Virus record (IMG/VR): IMGVR_UViG_3300044591_002420
Coordinates: 1 to 64,000 of that record
DNA: 64,000 nt
Reading direction: 5' to 3' (one strand)
Source of the DNA: a virus
A program made the translations under genes and the position numbers. The notes under the pieces were generated by a model, which had not been told where the DNA came from, made no database searches, and saw nothing but the letters and a program-made list of their open reading frames with translations. Of this stretch, positions 49,352-57,211 are shown piece by piece. Each line of letters starts with the position of its first letter. Within the stretch, counting starts at the first letter, position 1.

Positions 49352-49678
49352 ATGAATCAAGAAGTTAAAACAAAATGGATCCAGGCTCTTAGATCTGGAA
49401 AGTACAAACAAGGTTTTGGTGTTCTTCGCAGTGAAGACTGTTATTGTTGTCTTGGCGTTTTATGTGATCTGAATGAAGATACGGATTGGGAAGTCCTTGA
49501 TAATCCAGTAAAAAATATTTATAAGCCATCTCCAGATGATTCCTATATATGTCTACCCAATAAAATATCTGAATGGGCAGAACTAACATCTCATCAAGAA
49601 GATGTATTAGCGACATTTAATGATACATCTAGGTACACTTTTGAACAAATTGCCGATTACATTGAGGAGAATCTTTGA
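49352..49678 (+). CDS. tandem paralogue 1, CCLGVLCDL family (108 aa)
   Basis: It reads MNQEVKTKWIQALRSGKYKQ, then CYCCLGVLCDLNE and FNDTSRYTFEQIADYIEENL (parts). The KW-ALRSG-Y-Q and CCLGVLCDL motifs mark a family common in phages and bacteria with no known function. Its first 63 bases are identical to those of the next gene. Confidence 0.65.
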   Translation: MNQEVKTKWIQALRSGKYKQGFGVLRSEDCYCCLGVLCDLNEDTDWEVLDNPVKNIYKPSPDDSYICLPNKISEWAELTSHQEDVLATFNDTSRYTFEQIADYIEENL

Positions 49679-49680
49679 TT

Positions 49681-50007
49681 ATGAATCAAGAAGTTAAAAC
49701 AAAATGGATCCAGGCTCTTAGATCTGGAAAGTACAAACAAGGTCAAGCATATCTTCGTGAAGGTGAATATTATTGTTGTCTTGGTGTTTTATGTGATCTG
49801 AATGAATCAAGACAATGGACTCCTATTGATCGTCCATCTAAAAAGATTTATATTCCATTTCCCGATGAGGACTTTAAATATTTACCCGAAAATATCTCTC
49901 AGTGGGCGAATTTAACAGAATTTGAACAGGGCGAGCTAATAGAACTTAATGATACAGATAATTACACTTTTGAACAAATTGCCGATTACATTGAAGATAA
50001 TCTTTGA
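49681..50007 (+). CDS. tandem paralogue 2, CCLGVLCDL family (108 aa)
   Basis: The start is ATG 49681 (TGATTATG overlap). It begins with the same 21 codons as paralogue 1, then diverges (GQAYLREGEYYCCLGVLCDL). Both ends are conserved and the middle is variable. This fits a recent tandem duplication with gene conversion at the 5' end. Confidence 0.65.
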   Translation: MNQEVKTKWIQALRSGKYKQGQAYLREGEYYCCLGVLCDLNESRQWTPIDRPSKKIYIPFPDEDFKYLPENISQWANLTEFEQGELIELNDTDNYTFEQIADYIEDNL

Positions 50008-50009
50008 TT

Positions 50010-50453
50010 ATGCAAGAACATTTCCAATTTGTTAAACATTATCAACGTTCAACTTTTGATAATATCAAAAAATATCTAAAAGAAGGTAATTATGTTGCCG
50101 CCATTAATTGTTGGCAACATTCATATTATCCTATTTCGGTAGAAAAATTTCTTGCTTGTAATGAAACTGAAACTAATCGTGAACTTTTGGATAGTATTAA
50201 AGATATTCTTTCTTCAGTTGAACATTCTGTAAATAAAATTGAAGAGCATCTTAGAGAAGAAAGTTCACTATGGCAAGAAATGATGGAAGCGGGAGCACAT
50301 CATAGTCATCCTCGCCATCAAATGGCCGACAAAATTTTATGTGTTAGAAATTGGATTGACAATCATTTCTCTGCTAGAAAAATTGATTCTGGTGCGGTAT
50401 TTGCTGCACTTACTAATCAAGCAAATAAATGTCGCAACTTTAAGCGTGATTAA
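50010..50453 (+). CDS. hypothetical protein (147 aa)
   Basis: The start is ATG 50010, again in a TGATTATG context. It reads MQEHFQFVKHYQRSTFDNIK, then GAHHSHPRHQMADKIL, a His cluster. Mostly helical. No family is recognised. Confidence 0.55.
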   Translation: MQEHFQFVKHYQRSTFDNIKKYLKEGNYVAAINCWQHSYYPISVEKFLACNETETNRELLDSIKDILSSVEHSVNKIEEHLREESSLWQEMMEAGAHHSHPRHQMADKILCVRNWIDNHFSARKIDSGAVFAALTNQANKCRNFKRD

Positions 50454-50456
50454 TAA

Positions 50457-50552
50457 ATGTTAAAAATCTTAGAATCCCAAGTTAAAATCGCCACAGAAGA
50501 AGCGATCAAAGAACTTACTAAACCTTTATGGGCCGAATTAAATCTATTATGA
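50457..50552 (+). CDS. tiny helical protein (31 aa)
   Basis: MLKILESQVKIATEEAIKEL.. is a single amphipathic helix. Its TGA overlaps the next ATG. It is supported only by packing and composition. Confidence 0.4.
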   Translation: MLKILESQVKIATEEAIKELTKPLWAELNLL

Positions 50553-50767
50553 CCAAGGAAGAACTTCTCCAATTTGTTAATCAGTATCAACGTTATTTTA
50601 ATGTTGATGATCTCCAAGATTTAGAACCATTGGAAATCTTGAAAAAATTTACTCATAGATGTTATGAGTATGGACATGAGAAAGGAGATAGAAGGGGCTA
50701 TAGAGAAGGTTTTGACGCAGGATACAAAGAATTAGAGTCTAGAGTATTAGATCTTTTTAATCATTAA
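50549..50767 (+). CDS. hypothetical protein (72 aa)
   Basis: The start is ATG 50549 (ATGA overlap), not the in-frame ATG at 50528. It reads MTKEELLQFVNQYQRYFNVD, then KGDRRGYREGFDAGYKELES. The latter resembles the charged GY-RGF-GY repeats seen in small phage proteins. No function. Confidence 0.55.
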   Translation: MTKEELLQFVNQYQRYFNVDDLQDLEPLEILKKFTHRCYEYGHEKGDRRGYREGFDAGYKELESRVLDLFNH

Positions 50768-50784
50768 ACCATCTTTCTAACATC

Positions 50785-51132
50785 ATGACCCGACAAATTA
50801 AGGATTATTGGGTTAGTATTGAAGAAGCAAATAATCCAAACACACCACCAAAAGCCCTAGAACAACTAGCGACCGATGAGCATTATAGTGTTCGTTTGTG
50901 GGTAGCACGAAACCCAAACACGTCATTAGAAACTCTAGAAATTCTAGCGACCGATGAGAATTCTGGTGTTCGTTTGTGGGTAGCACATAATCCAAATACA
51001 CCACCAAAAATATTAGAACAACTAGCGACCGATGAGGCTTCTTATGTTCGTAGTGGTGTAGCAGATAATCCAAACACACCTCGCTACATCAAAAAGTATC
51101 TCAAAATTCAAGCACAACTGGCGACATTATGA
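50785..51132 (+). CDS. LRV repeat protein (115 aa)
   Basis: A short N-terminus (MTRQIKDYWVSIEEA), four units and the cap YIKKYLKIQAQLATL. It ends ATGA joined to a truncated LRV gene, a third example of the two-gene junction. Confidence 0.75.
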   Translation: MTRQIKDYWVSIEEANNPNTPPKALEQLATDEHYSVRLWVARNPNTSLETLEILATDENSGVRLWVAHNPNTPPKILEQLATDEASYVRSGVADNPNTPRYIKKYLKIQAQLATL

Positions 51133-51221
51133 ACAAACTTGAACAAGCTAAAGATCCATCCACACCAACAATCTTAGAACTTCTAGCGACCGATGAGAAA
51201 TATTGTGTTCGTTGGAGATAG
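51129..51221 (+). pseudogene. truncated LRV gene
   Basis: MNKLEQAKDPSTPTILELLA continues to DEKYCVRWR and then stops (TAG). Full relatives continue RVELNPN at this point. The DNA CGTTGGAGATAG lines up with CGTTGGAGAGTAGAAC of the 47368 gene, so a deletion joined this unit to a foreign C-terminal coding stretch. Confidence 0.65.
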
Positions 51222-51388
51222 AACAAAGACAAAAAGCTAAATTGCTCAAACAACAACGAAAAGAATATCACAAACTAAAAAATATTTTAAGCGATTCAAC
51301 ATTTAACGATAAGACTCCGACTCATGTAATAGAAAAGTATCACAATCGTCTTAATGTTCTTAAAGATATTCTCGTTGACGCTTTATGA
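51203..51388 (+). CDS. possible short helical-hairpin remnant (61 aa)
   Basis: Open frame without an ATG (starts TTG). It reads RQKAKLLKQQRKEYHKLKNI, then LSDSTFNDKTPTHVIEKY. It resembles the C-terminal hairpin of the 46766 protein. It is probably the tail of a gene whose front was replaced by the truncated LRV unit. Confidence 0.4.
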   Translation: MCSLEIEQRQKAKLLKQQRKEYHKLKNILSDSTFNDKTPTHVIEKYHNRLNVLKDILVDAL

Positions 51389-51431
51389 ACTGTCACACAG
51401 AAGAGCATTAAAACAGTTCAGATATGCAAGA

Positions 51432-51812
51432 ATGATCAAGTTGGATGAAACATCGCTTATGGGCTGGCTTATTAAAGAGCTTAGAGATGATTTATTTTAT
51501 TATCTCGCCAAAACAAAATATACTCCACCAAAAGTCTTAAAACTTTTAGCATCCGATGATGATTGCTATATTCGTTATCGGGTAGCACTAAACCGAAACA
51601 CTCCACCAAAAGCACTAGAACAACTAGCGACCGATGAAGAATGGGATGTTCGTTGTAGTGTAGCAAGAAATCCAAACACCCCACCAAAAGCACTAGAACA
51701 ACTAGCGACCGATGAGAGTTATTTTGTTCGTTATCGGGTAACAAGAAATCCAAACACACCACAATACATCAAGAAATATATTAAAATTCAAGAACAGCTT
51801 ATCAAATTATGA
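51432..51812 (+). CDS. LRV repeat protein (126 aa)
   Basis: The start is ATG 51432 (MIKLDETSLMGWLIKELRDD); ATG 51459 is also possible. It has three to four units and the cap YIKKYIKIQEQLIKL. A weak AACTGTCAC box sits at 51388 without a good -10. Confidence 0.7.
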   Translation: MIKLDETSLMGWLIKELRDDLFYYLAKTKYTPPKVLKLLASDDDCYIRYRVALNRNTPPKALEQLATDEEWDVRCSVARNPNTPPKALEQLATDESYFVRYRVTRNPNTPQYIKKYIKIQEQLIKL

Positions 51813-51849
51813 GTAACAATCAACAATATCTCAATTTAATAAATTAATT

Positions 51850-52002
51850 ATGGACAAACGTACAACATCAATGATCGTAATGACCACAGGATCGTTACTC
51901 ACTATTATTGGATTATTGCCCAATGGACTCGTGTTTCTTTGGGTGGGGGGATTTATGTTTGGAACTGGTATTACTAAATGGAGTAATCATGAAGAAAATT
52001 AG
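51850..52002 (+). CDS. small membrane protein (50 aa)
   Basis: MDKRTTSMIVMTTGSLLTII.. followed by LVFLWVGGFMFGTGI. Two short hydrophobic helices with a basic start. Its end overlaps the next gene's ATG. The longer frame at 51908 is in a different register. Confidence 0.55.
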   Translation: MDKRTTSMIVMTTGSLLTIIGLLPNGLVFLWVGGFMFGTGITKWSNHEEN

Positions 52003-52294
52003 TAGAATTACGATCCATGAAGAGCAAATAATTGATTTGGATGGTGATATTGATTCGGCTATATCCCAACTACAATCATACAAAGAAAAAGGTTGGGATA
52101 GAGTACGCTGCACCACAATATCTTATCAATATGATGCTGGTAAATACCCTGTAATATTAGTCTATAGAAATAGAATGGAAACAGATGAAGAATATGAGAA
52201 GAGAATAGCGAAAGAAAAACAATTAAAAATCAAACAACAAGAATTAGATCTTAAAGAATACAGCAGACTCAAAAAGTTATTTGAAAACCAATGA
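51989..52294 (+). CDS. hypothetical protein (101 aa)
   Basis: The start is ATG 51989. The upstream extension to 51908 would overlap the membrane gene. It reads MKKISRITIHEEQIIDLDGD, then YPVILVYRNRMETDEEYEKR and a charged coil. This matches the style of small cyanophage beta-alpha proteins. No function. Confidence 0.55.
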   Translation: MKKISRITIHEEQIIDLDGDIDSAISQLQSYKEKGWDRVRCTTISYQYDAGKYPVILVYRNRMETDEEYEKRIAKEKQLKIKQQELDLKEYSRLKKLFENQ

Positions 52295-52512
52295 ATGCAA
52301 AAGTCTATAAAATCATCCTACAAGTTATTGATTTTGGGGATTATCAATCAGATGAAGAAATTCGTTATAGAATAGAAGACATGAAAGATCTTTATCCCAC
52401 TGTAATCACCATGGAATCAAGAGATCTTGGTGAGTGGTATGATGATCACCCATTAAACAAAAAAGAAACTTATTTAGCGGAATTTGAGAGGATATTTAAT
52501 GAGCAAGCTTAA
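52291..52512 (+). CDS. hypothetical protein (73 aa)
   Basis: ATGA overlap. It reads MNAKVYKIILQVIDFGDYQS, RYRIEDMKDLYPTVITMESR, with an EWYDDHPLN segment. This suggests a small ferredoxin-like fold. No family is assigned. Confidence 0.55.
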   Translation: MNAKVYKIILQVIDFGDYQSDEEIRYRIEDMKDLYPTVITMESRDLGEWYDDHPLNKKETYLAEFERIFNEQA

Positions 52513-52822
52513 TTTGACTGAATTATCTTATGAAGAACTATTGAATATACAAAAAGACATTGAAAAAGAGATGTCTAATAGATCAGAATTTATGAGAGTA
52601 TATAAGATTAGTTTTTATGTTGGCTTCAGCCCAACTAAACATCAACATGATGACTTGTTAACGGAAGATGATTTTGGTGATTATATTCATGATATGTTTG
52701 CTGGTGTGGTAGCTATGAGAATTATGGATGATTTTGGCCTTATTGATCCCGAAGATGTATCTGGTTATAATGTAATAGAACTGAAACCAGATCAGTTTCC
52801 AGATATGTTTAAAACAACTTAA
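52499..52822 (+). CDS. hypothetical protein (107 aa)
   Basis: The start is ATG 52499 behind GAGAGGATATTTA. It reads MSKLNLTELSYEELLNIQKD, then a conserved-looking DLLTEDDFGDYIHDMFAG. No family is recognised. The 188 bases after it hold only short open frames and the next promoter. Confidence 0.55.
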   Translation: MSKLNLTELSYEELLNIQKDIEKEMSNRSEFMRVYKISFYVGFSPTKHQHDDLLTEDDFGDYIHDMFAGVVAMRIMDDFGLIDPEDVSGYNVIELKPDQFPDMFKTT

Positions 52823-52944
52823 GAAGAGAATAATTATGAAAGAATGGCGACAATCACAACTTCCAGATTAGATTCAGATGGAAAAGTGGTACAGTTGGGA
52901 AAGAAAGTATTTCGGAGATTAGGAAAATAAGTGGACACATCAAA

Positions 52945-52989
52945 AACTGTCACACTGGGATCTGATCACTCCTCACGATACACTATGAT
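52945..52989 (+). promoter_or_regulatory. two-part promoter (AACTGTCAC / CACTATGAT)
   Basis: AACTGTCAC is at 52945-52953 and TATGAT at 52984-52989, distance 39. Confidence 0.65.
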
Positions 52990-53010
52990 GTACCAGTAAA
53001 TGAGAATCTT

Positions 53011-53244
53011 ATGGACTGTGAAACCTTTCTTCAAAAACTTGTTGAACGTGGAGATATTTTGAGATATAAGCGAAAAGAAATAACAGAGACTGATCGTTGG
53101 GGTAAAAGGAAAAAAGATGTTAGACATTTATTGCCAACACCCGATAGCGAAGAGTGTACACTGGTTTTCCCCTCGGGTTCATCTCTAATTATCAAATCTC
53201 ATTCTTTATATGATTCTCATCTTGTTTTTGAATTAACCGAATAA
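53011..53244 (+). CDS. hypothetical protein (77 aa), paralogue of the next gene
   Basis: It reads MDCETFLQKLVERGDILRYK, then CTLVFPSGSSLIIKSHSLYD. The same order of motifs (KLV-GDI--YK, L-F-SG-SL--KS) occurs in the next protein, so the pair is a tandem duplication. Function is unknown. Confidence 0.55.
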   Translation: MDCETFLQKLVERGDILRYKRKEITETDRWGKRKKDVRHLLPTPDSEECTLVFPSGSSLIIKSHSLYDSHLVFELTE

Positions 53245-53248
53245 TAAC

Positions 53249-53650
53249 ATGGACATTCTCAAAAAACTCGTTGATAATGGCGATATTGTTTCGTATAAAA
53301 ACTTATATGAAAATGTAGAAGACGATTATGACGAATGGAAAGAAGAATATTTTATATTAACTTTTAAATCAGGAATTTCTCTTCGTGTTAAGTCTGGAGC
53401 AGTAGACGAAGAAAATTGCATTAGAAACCTTGACATTTATGAGATGGATGAACTAGAAAAAACGATTCATGATTACGATTCTTCTTTTCCTTATGTGGAG
53501 TTAGCAATGTATCTTCACAATAATAAAGAAAAATGTCGCAGACATCATGATCTCACTCGTCTGATTTATGGTTTTATCTGCGATTACAGTACCAATCCTT
53601 TGAGTGATTCTTGGAATCTCGCTGATCGTATTCTTTATTTGGATCTATGA
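53249..53650 (+). CDS. hypothetical protein (133 aa), paralogue of the previous gene
   Basis: It reads MDILKKLVDNGDIVSYKNLY, then FILTFKSGISLRVKSGAVDE, plus a C-terminal helical extension absent in its paralogue (FICDYSTNPLSDSWNLADRI). The stop overlaps the HNH gene. Confidence 0.55.
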   Translation: MDILKKLVDNGDIVSYKNLYENVEDDYDEWKEEYFILTFKSGISLRVKSGAVDEENCIRNLDIYEMDELEKTIHDYDSSFPYVELAMYLHNNKEKCRRHHDLTRLIYGFICDYSTNPLSDSWNLADRILYLDL

Positions 53651-54180
53651 AAGTTCAAGTTTTTCATTATCAGATTCTTCAAGAAGCTCCACTTTCAGAT
53701 TTAGTCAATTTCAAGGAACATCGTCGTCTAAGAGTCTTTTATCATAAAGGAGCAAAGTGTGTAACTTGTGATAAATTGGGAACTAGATTAATTCTCGGTA
53801 AAGATGGTGGTGGAACTACACATTGGGATCTTTATACTGAAGATTTATATCCCTTAACTGTAGATCACATTGTTCCGAAATCTCTTGGTGGATCTTCTGA
53901 AATTGATAATCTTCAGCCTATGTGTTCTGGATGTAATACAATCAAAGGAAATGGTTGCGAACAACAAAAACACATTAAACCTCCTCTAGTAAAAGTATCT
54001 AACTCAGGATTATCAGAAAGTGATCTGATTGGTAGAAGAGTGTGGAAGAAAAGAAGTAATAATCCTATCGGGACAGTATCATCAATCACGATTAATCCAC
54101 ATACTAAATTATCATCAGCTCTAGTGGATGGTAATCAGCATTCGTTTTATGATCTACACACATTATATCTTGAACAATGA
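53647..54180 (+). CDS. HNH endonuclease
   Basis: This 177-residue protein has the HNH core KCVTCDKLG, LTVDHIVPKSLGGSSEIDNL and QPMCSGCNTIKG. These are paired CxxC zinc ligands around the DH-x-PxSxGG active site. A C-terminal beta domain follows (GRRVWKKRSNNPIGTV). Possible roles are a homing nuclease or a phage DNA-processing enzyme. It sits in an operon rather than in an intron. Confidence 0.88.
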   Translation: MKVQVFHYQILQEAPLSDLVNFKEHRRLRVFYHKGAKCVTCDKLGTRLILGKDGGGTTHWDLYTEDLYPLTVDHIVPKSLGGSSEIDNLQPMCSGCNTIKGNGCEQQKHIKPPLVKVSNSGLSESDLIGRRVWKKRSNNPIGTVSSITINPHTKLSSALVDGNQHSFYDLHTLYLEQ

Positions 54181-54635
54181 AAACGTTCCTGGGATTTAAT
54201 GATCTTCCACTAGAAGATTTTATCAAAAAACAACCACCGGATCCGATGCAACAATACATTAAGATCTTAATGTTGGAGCATCTTTCTAAAAATTATAATG
54301 TAAAACTACCCATCTTTACATCATCAGAACTTTTAGAATTTTGGCCACAACACGAGGCACTACACTTTCTTACTGGTTTAGATAACTCACCTTATTCCGA
54401 AAGAAAGATTGTCTGGTATGAAAGCATCTATAATGTTGGATTCAAAGAGCGCAGTGGATATATAACCTATTTGGTGGAAGATAACCCAACAGTTAAAATT
54501 GATAGAGAAAATCTATTAGAAATAGCCGACGTTATTAGAGAATACCATCTGAATAATTTTCAAAACCATGATTCTGGTGAATATCGTATATCAATACCAG
54601 GTCAATTCGTTAAGGATCTTCTGAGCCAATCATAA
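54177..54635 (+). CDS. hypothetical protein (152 aa)
   Basis: ATGA overlap with HNH. It reads MKTFLGFNDLPLEDFIKKQP, then ELLEFWPQHEALHFLTGLDN. No family is recognised. Its end abuts a two-part promoter. Confidence 0.55.
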   Translation: MKTFLGFNDLPLEDFIKKQPPDPMQQYIKILMLEHLSKNYNVKLPIFTSSELLEFWPQHEALHFLTGLDNSPYSERKIVWYESIYNVGFKERSGYITYLVEDNPTVKIDRENLLEIADVIREYHLNNFQNHDSGEYRISIPGQFVKDLLSQS

Positions 54636-54680
54636 AACTGTCCACTCTTCCACACAAATCCCCATAAGATGTGCTATTCT
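54636..54680 (+). promoter_or_regulatory. two-part promoter (AACTGTCCA / TGCTATTCT)
   Basis: AACTGTCCA is at 54636-54644 and TATTCT at 54675-54680, distance 39. An in-frame ATG at 54669 overlaps the -10, which argues for the next gene starting at 54705. Confidence 0.65.
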
Positions 54681-54704
54681 ACTAAAGTCTCCAATCAAAA
54701 ACCA

Positions 54705-55130
54705 ATGAATTACACTTTCGCAAATGCAGCCGAGGTTATTGCCGTTTATGGTGAACCTGTTCTTGCAAAACGCAAGACACTTGTAAACATTCGTACACCA
54801 AAAGGAACCGAAGTGTTTGCACGAGATTATGGTGATCTCACTGCGGTAGAAGGAATTGATTATGTTATGGTACCTCTTGATGGTAGTGACTCTTATCCTT
54901 GTAAGATTGACATCTTTTATAAATCATGGAGTGAAACTGAAACCTCTGGTGTTTATGAACGAAAAGCTCTCTCACGACTTGTTCAAGTACCAGTTGGTGA
55001 TATTGTTACGTTGAAAACTCTTGAAGGTGATATCACTGTTGAACATCCTACTTATATTGTTCTTGGTGTGGATGACGAAGTTTACAGTAACACAGAAGAG
55101 TTTACCAACAAAAATCTTATTTTCATTTGA
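54705..55130 (+). CDS. conserved hypothetical protein (141 aa)
   Basis: The start is ATG 54705. It reads MNYTFANAAEVIAVYGEPVL, then RDYGDLTAVEGIDYVMVPLD and RLVQVPVGDIVTLKTLEGDI. I recognise the LVQVP-GD-V style from cyanophage and large-phage proteins of unknown function. Predicted all-beta. Confidence 0.6.
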   Translation: MNYTFANAAEVIAVYGEPVLAKRKTLVNIRTPKGTEVFARDYGDLTAVEGIDYVMVPLDGSDSYPCKIDIFYKSWSETETSGVYERKALSRLVQVPVGDIVTLKTLEGDITVEHPTYIVLGVDDEVYSNTEEFTNKNLIFI

Positions 55131-55132
55131 AG

Positions 55133-55176
55133 AACTGTATTATCAACACTGCCTCAACAAAAAGAAAAATTATCCT
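55133..55176 (+). promoter_or_regulatory. weak two-part promoter (AACTGTATT / TATCCT)
   Basis: AACTGTATT starts at 55133 and TATCCT lies at 55171-55176, distance 38. The box is a partial match. Confidence 0.35.
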
Positions 55177-55200
55177 CAAGAATCACGTTAAAGTTTAATT

Positions 55201-55532
55201 ATGGAATTTACACTAACAGAAAATCACCTAAAGCTTCTACAAAAAATGTGGGTGGGTTGGTCAACGTGTGAGTTTGGAGCACCCGAAATTGATCCAAAAC
55301 GACCTTATGGTAACAGTGATGTTATCGGAGATATTCATGAAATTTTAACAGACACTTATTCTTCTCGGGAATACATTTCAGAAGAAATGGAAAAAAATAT
55401 AATAAACTACATAAGGAAACTGAAACCGCACTTCAAATTGCTCTAAGCACACAATCCTTCGTGTCTGGACGATATAGAAAAATTGACCCTTACGGTAAAG
55501 ATTGGGAACTTATTGAAGATTGTGTAAACTAA
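55201..55532 (+). pseudogene. frameshifted small gene, or gene with -1 recoding at A AAA AAT
   Basis: Frame 1 gives MEFTLTENHLKLLQKMWVGW and ends at 55446. From the A7 run at 55391-55397 a -1 shift gives YNKLHKETETALQIALSTQS, then FVSGRYRK, to the stop at 55530. ETETALQI-LSTQSF is the expected C-terminus of a known small phage protein family. So either one A is lost (mutation or sequencing error) or the heptamer A-AAA-AAT is used for recoding. Confidence 0.65.
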
Positions 55533-55544
55533 ATAACATTTCAA

Positions 55545-55616
55545 CTGGATGTAAGTCAGTGGTAGACGGCACCGTTTGGGGCGGTGAAGACGTTGGTTCA
55601 AATCCAACCATCCAGA
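55545..55616 (+). tRNA. tRNA-Pro (TGG)
   Basis: Acceptor CTGGATG/CATCCAG, anticodon arm CACCG-TTTGGGG-CGGTG, T arm GTTGG-TTCAAAT-CCAAC, discriminator A. 72 bases with no insert. It stands alone before the NadM gene. Confidence 0.9.
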
Positions 55617-55622
55617 CTAACA

Positions 55623-56687
55623 ATGAACTTCTTAATTATGAAAAAATACGATGCCGTCGTCTTTATCGGACGATTTCAACCTTTCCATAATGCTCATTTG
55701 GAGATTGTAAAAACCGCCTATGAGTACACCGATGATGTTATTCTCATTAGAGGATCACAATTCAAGCCAGTAACATACAAGAATCCTTTTCAATCGGACG
55801 ATTTTCAATACGAATCTTCCTATTTTAAAGATGCGATTGTAGATTCTGTTAAAGACATTATTGATCAAATCAGTCAGAATCAAGAAGAACAACGAAAGAG
55901 TTTTAGTATTATTCCAGTAAGAGATAATCCAGATGATAATGTTTGGGCACAGAATGTCTCACGAAAAGTAGACGAAGCAACGATTTATTCTAAAAATGTT
56001 GCTCTCATCGGATGTAAGAAAGATGATACTTCTTTTTATCTTGATATGTTTCCTCAATGGGAATTTATTGAGCTTCCACTTAAACATAATTTAAGCGCAA
56101 CACAGATTAGAGAACTCTACTTCGTAGAAAATCCCAATCTTGATTTTTTGAAAGCTGTTGTTCCGAAACCAGTTTTCAATTTTCTTGATAACATGAAGAA
56201 TAGTTCTTGGCATCAACATGTAGTTAATGAGCGTAGATGCGAAGAAAAATATAAACAAGTATATGTGAATTTACCATTTCCGCCCACGTTTATTACCGTT
56301 GATCCTGTTGTCTTTTGTTCGGGTCATGTTCTTATGATTCGGCGAGGTGCCTATCCCGGTAAAGGATTACTCGCTCTTCCGGGGGGATTTCTGGATGCAA
56401 ATACCGATCCGAGTCTAGAATATGCGATGTTCCGAGAGCTGAAAGAAGAAACAGGACTCTCTCCTGAAAATTTTGTTATCAAATCAACTCGCTACTTTGA
56501 TTCTCCTAAACGTAGCACCAGAGGTCGCACAGTAACACACGCATTCAATATTGTTCTATCTGATAAAATTCCACCTGAAGTTCAAGGTGCATCAGATGCA
56601 ACAGAAGCACTATGGATTCCTTTAGATCAGTTAAAAACACAAAAATGTTTTGAAGACCACTACTACATTATTCAATCTTTTCTTTGA
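55623..56687 (+). CDS. nadM: NadM-Nudix: NMN adenylyltransferase / ADP-ribose pyrophosphatase
   Basis: A bifunctional NAD enzyme of 354 residues. The start is ATG 55623 or 55638; the longer frame begins in the tRNA. The N-terminal domain reads VVFIGRFQPFHNAHLEI (HxxH nucleotidyl-transfer motif) and NLSATQIRELY. The C-terminal Nudix domain has LPGGFLDANTD and MFRELKEETGL. It makes NAD from NMN and cleaves ADP-ribose. Phage NAD resynthesis pathways that counter NAD-depleting defences use such enzymes. It is followed directly by NADAR. Confidence 0.92.
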   Translation: MNFLIMKKYDAVVFIGRFQPFHNAHLEIVKTAYEYTDDVILIRGSQFKPVTYKNPFQSDDFQYESSYFKDAIVDSVKDIIDQISQNQEEQRKSFSIIPVRDNPDDNVWAQNVSRKVDEATIYSKNVALIGCKKDDTSFYLDMFPQWEFIELPLKHNLSATQIRELYFVENPNLDFLKAVVPKPVFNFLDNMKNSSWHQHVVNERRCEEKYKQVYVNLPFPPTFITVDPVVFCSGHVLMIRRGAYPGKGLLALPGGFLDANTDPSLEYAMFRELKEETGLSPENFVIKSTRYFDSPKRSTRGRTVTHAFNIVLSDKIPPEVQGASDATEALWIPLDQLKTQKCFEDHYYIIQSFL

Positions 56688-56688
56688 T

Positions 56689-57204
56689 ATGAAAAATCTA
56701 GACTACAATCTAATTCAAAAATACAACAACTTCCATTTCTTCTATAATGGATATCTGTCTAATTGGGCTGATACGCCTTTTGTAGATCTTTCTGATGGTA
56801 ATTCTTATAATTGTTCCGAGCAATATATGATGTACCATAAGGCTCTTACCTTTGGTGATCATGAAACATCCATTAAAATTATGGAAGCTAGACATCCCGG
56901 AGATCAAAAAGCTCTCGGTAGAAAAGTTAAAAACTTCAATCCCGATCAATGGAATAAAGTAGCTAAAAATATTGTTTATCGTGGATGCTTCTACAAGTTT
57001 ACTCAAAATGTGGAAGTTTATCAACAACTACTGTCCACCGATGGTTCACTTTTAGTTGAGGCTTCACCAACTGATATTGTTTGGGGAATTGGATTGGGTG
57101 GATATGATGATTTACGACATGATCCACAAAATTGGAGAGGATCTAATTGGTTGGGAGAAGTTCTTACTAAGCTACGTGAAAATCTTATGTTGAATCCGTA
57201 CTAA
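56689..57204 (+). CDS. NADAR-domain protein (YbiA-like)
   Basis: The start is ATG 56689, just after the NadM stop; 171 residues. Motifs are FFYNGYLSNWADTPF, NCSEQYMMYHKALTFGDHE, LGRKVKNFNPDQWN and VWGIGLGGYDD, the NADAR signature. NADAR enzymes are N-glycosidases. Characterised ones act on riboflavin intermediates or remove ADP-ribose from guanine in DNA (reversing DarT-type toxins). Coupled to NadM, it suggests ADP-ribose/NAD defence handling. Confidence 0.88.
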   Translation: MKNLDYNLIQKYNNFHFFYNGYLSNWADTPFVDLSDGNSYNCSEQYMMYHKALTFGDHETSIKIMEARHPGDQKALGRKVKNFNPDQWNKVAKNIVYRGCFYKFTQNVEVYQQLLSTDGSLLVEASPTDIVWGIGLGGYDDLRHDPQNWRGSNWLGEVLTKLRENLMLNPY

Positions 57205-57211
57205 ATTTATT

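Noticed and set aside
52823-52944. Tiny open frames after the 52499 gene (11 and 14 codons)
   Set aside because: Too short and without supporting signals. Probably remnants of a decayed gene.
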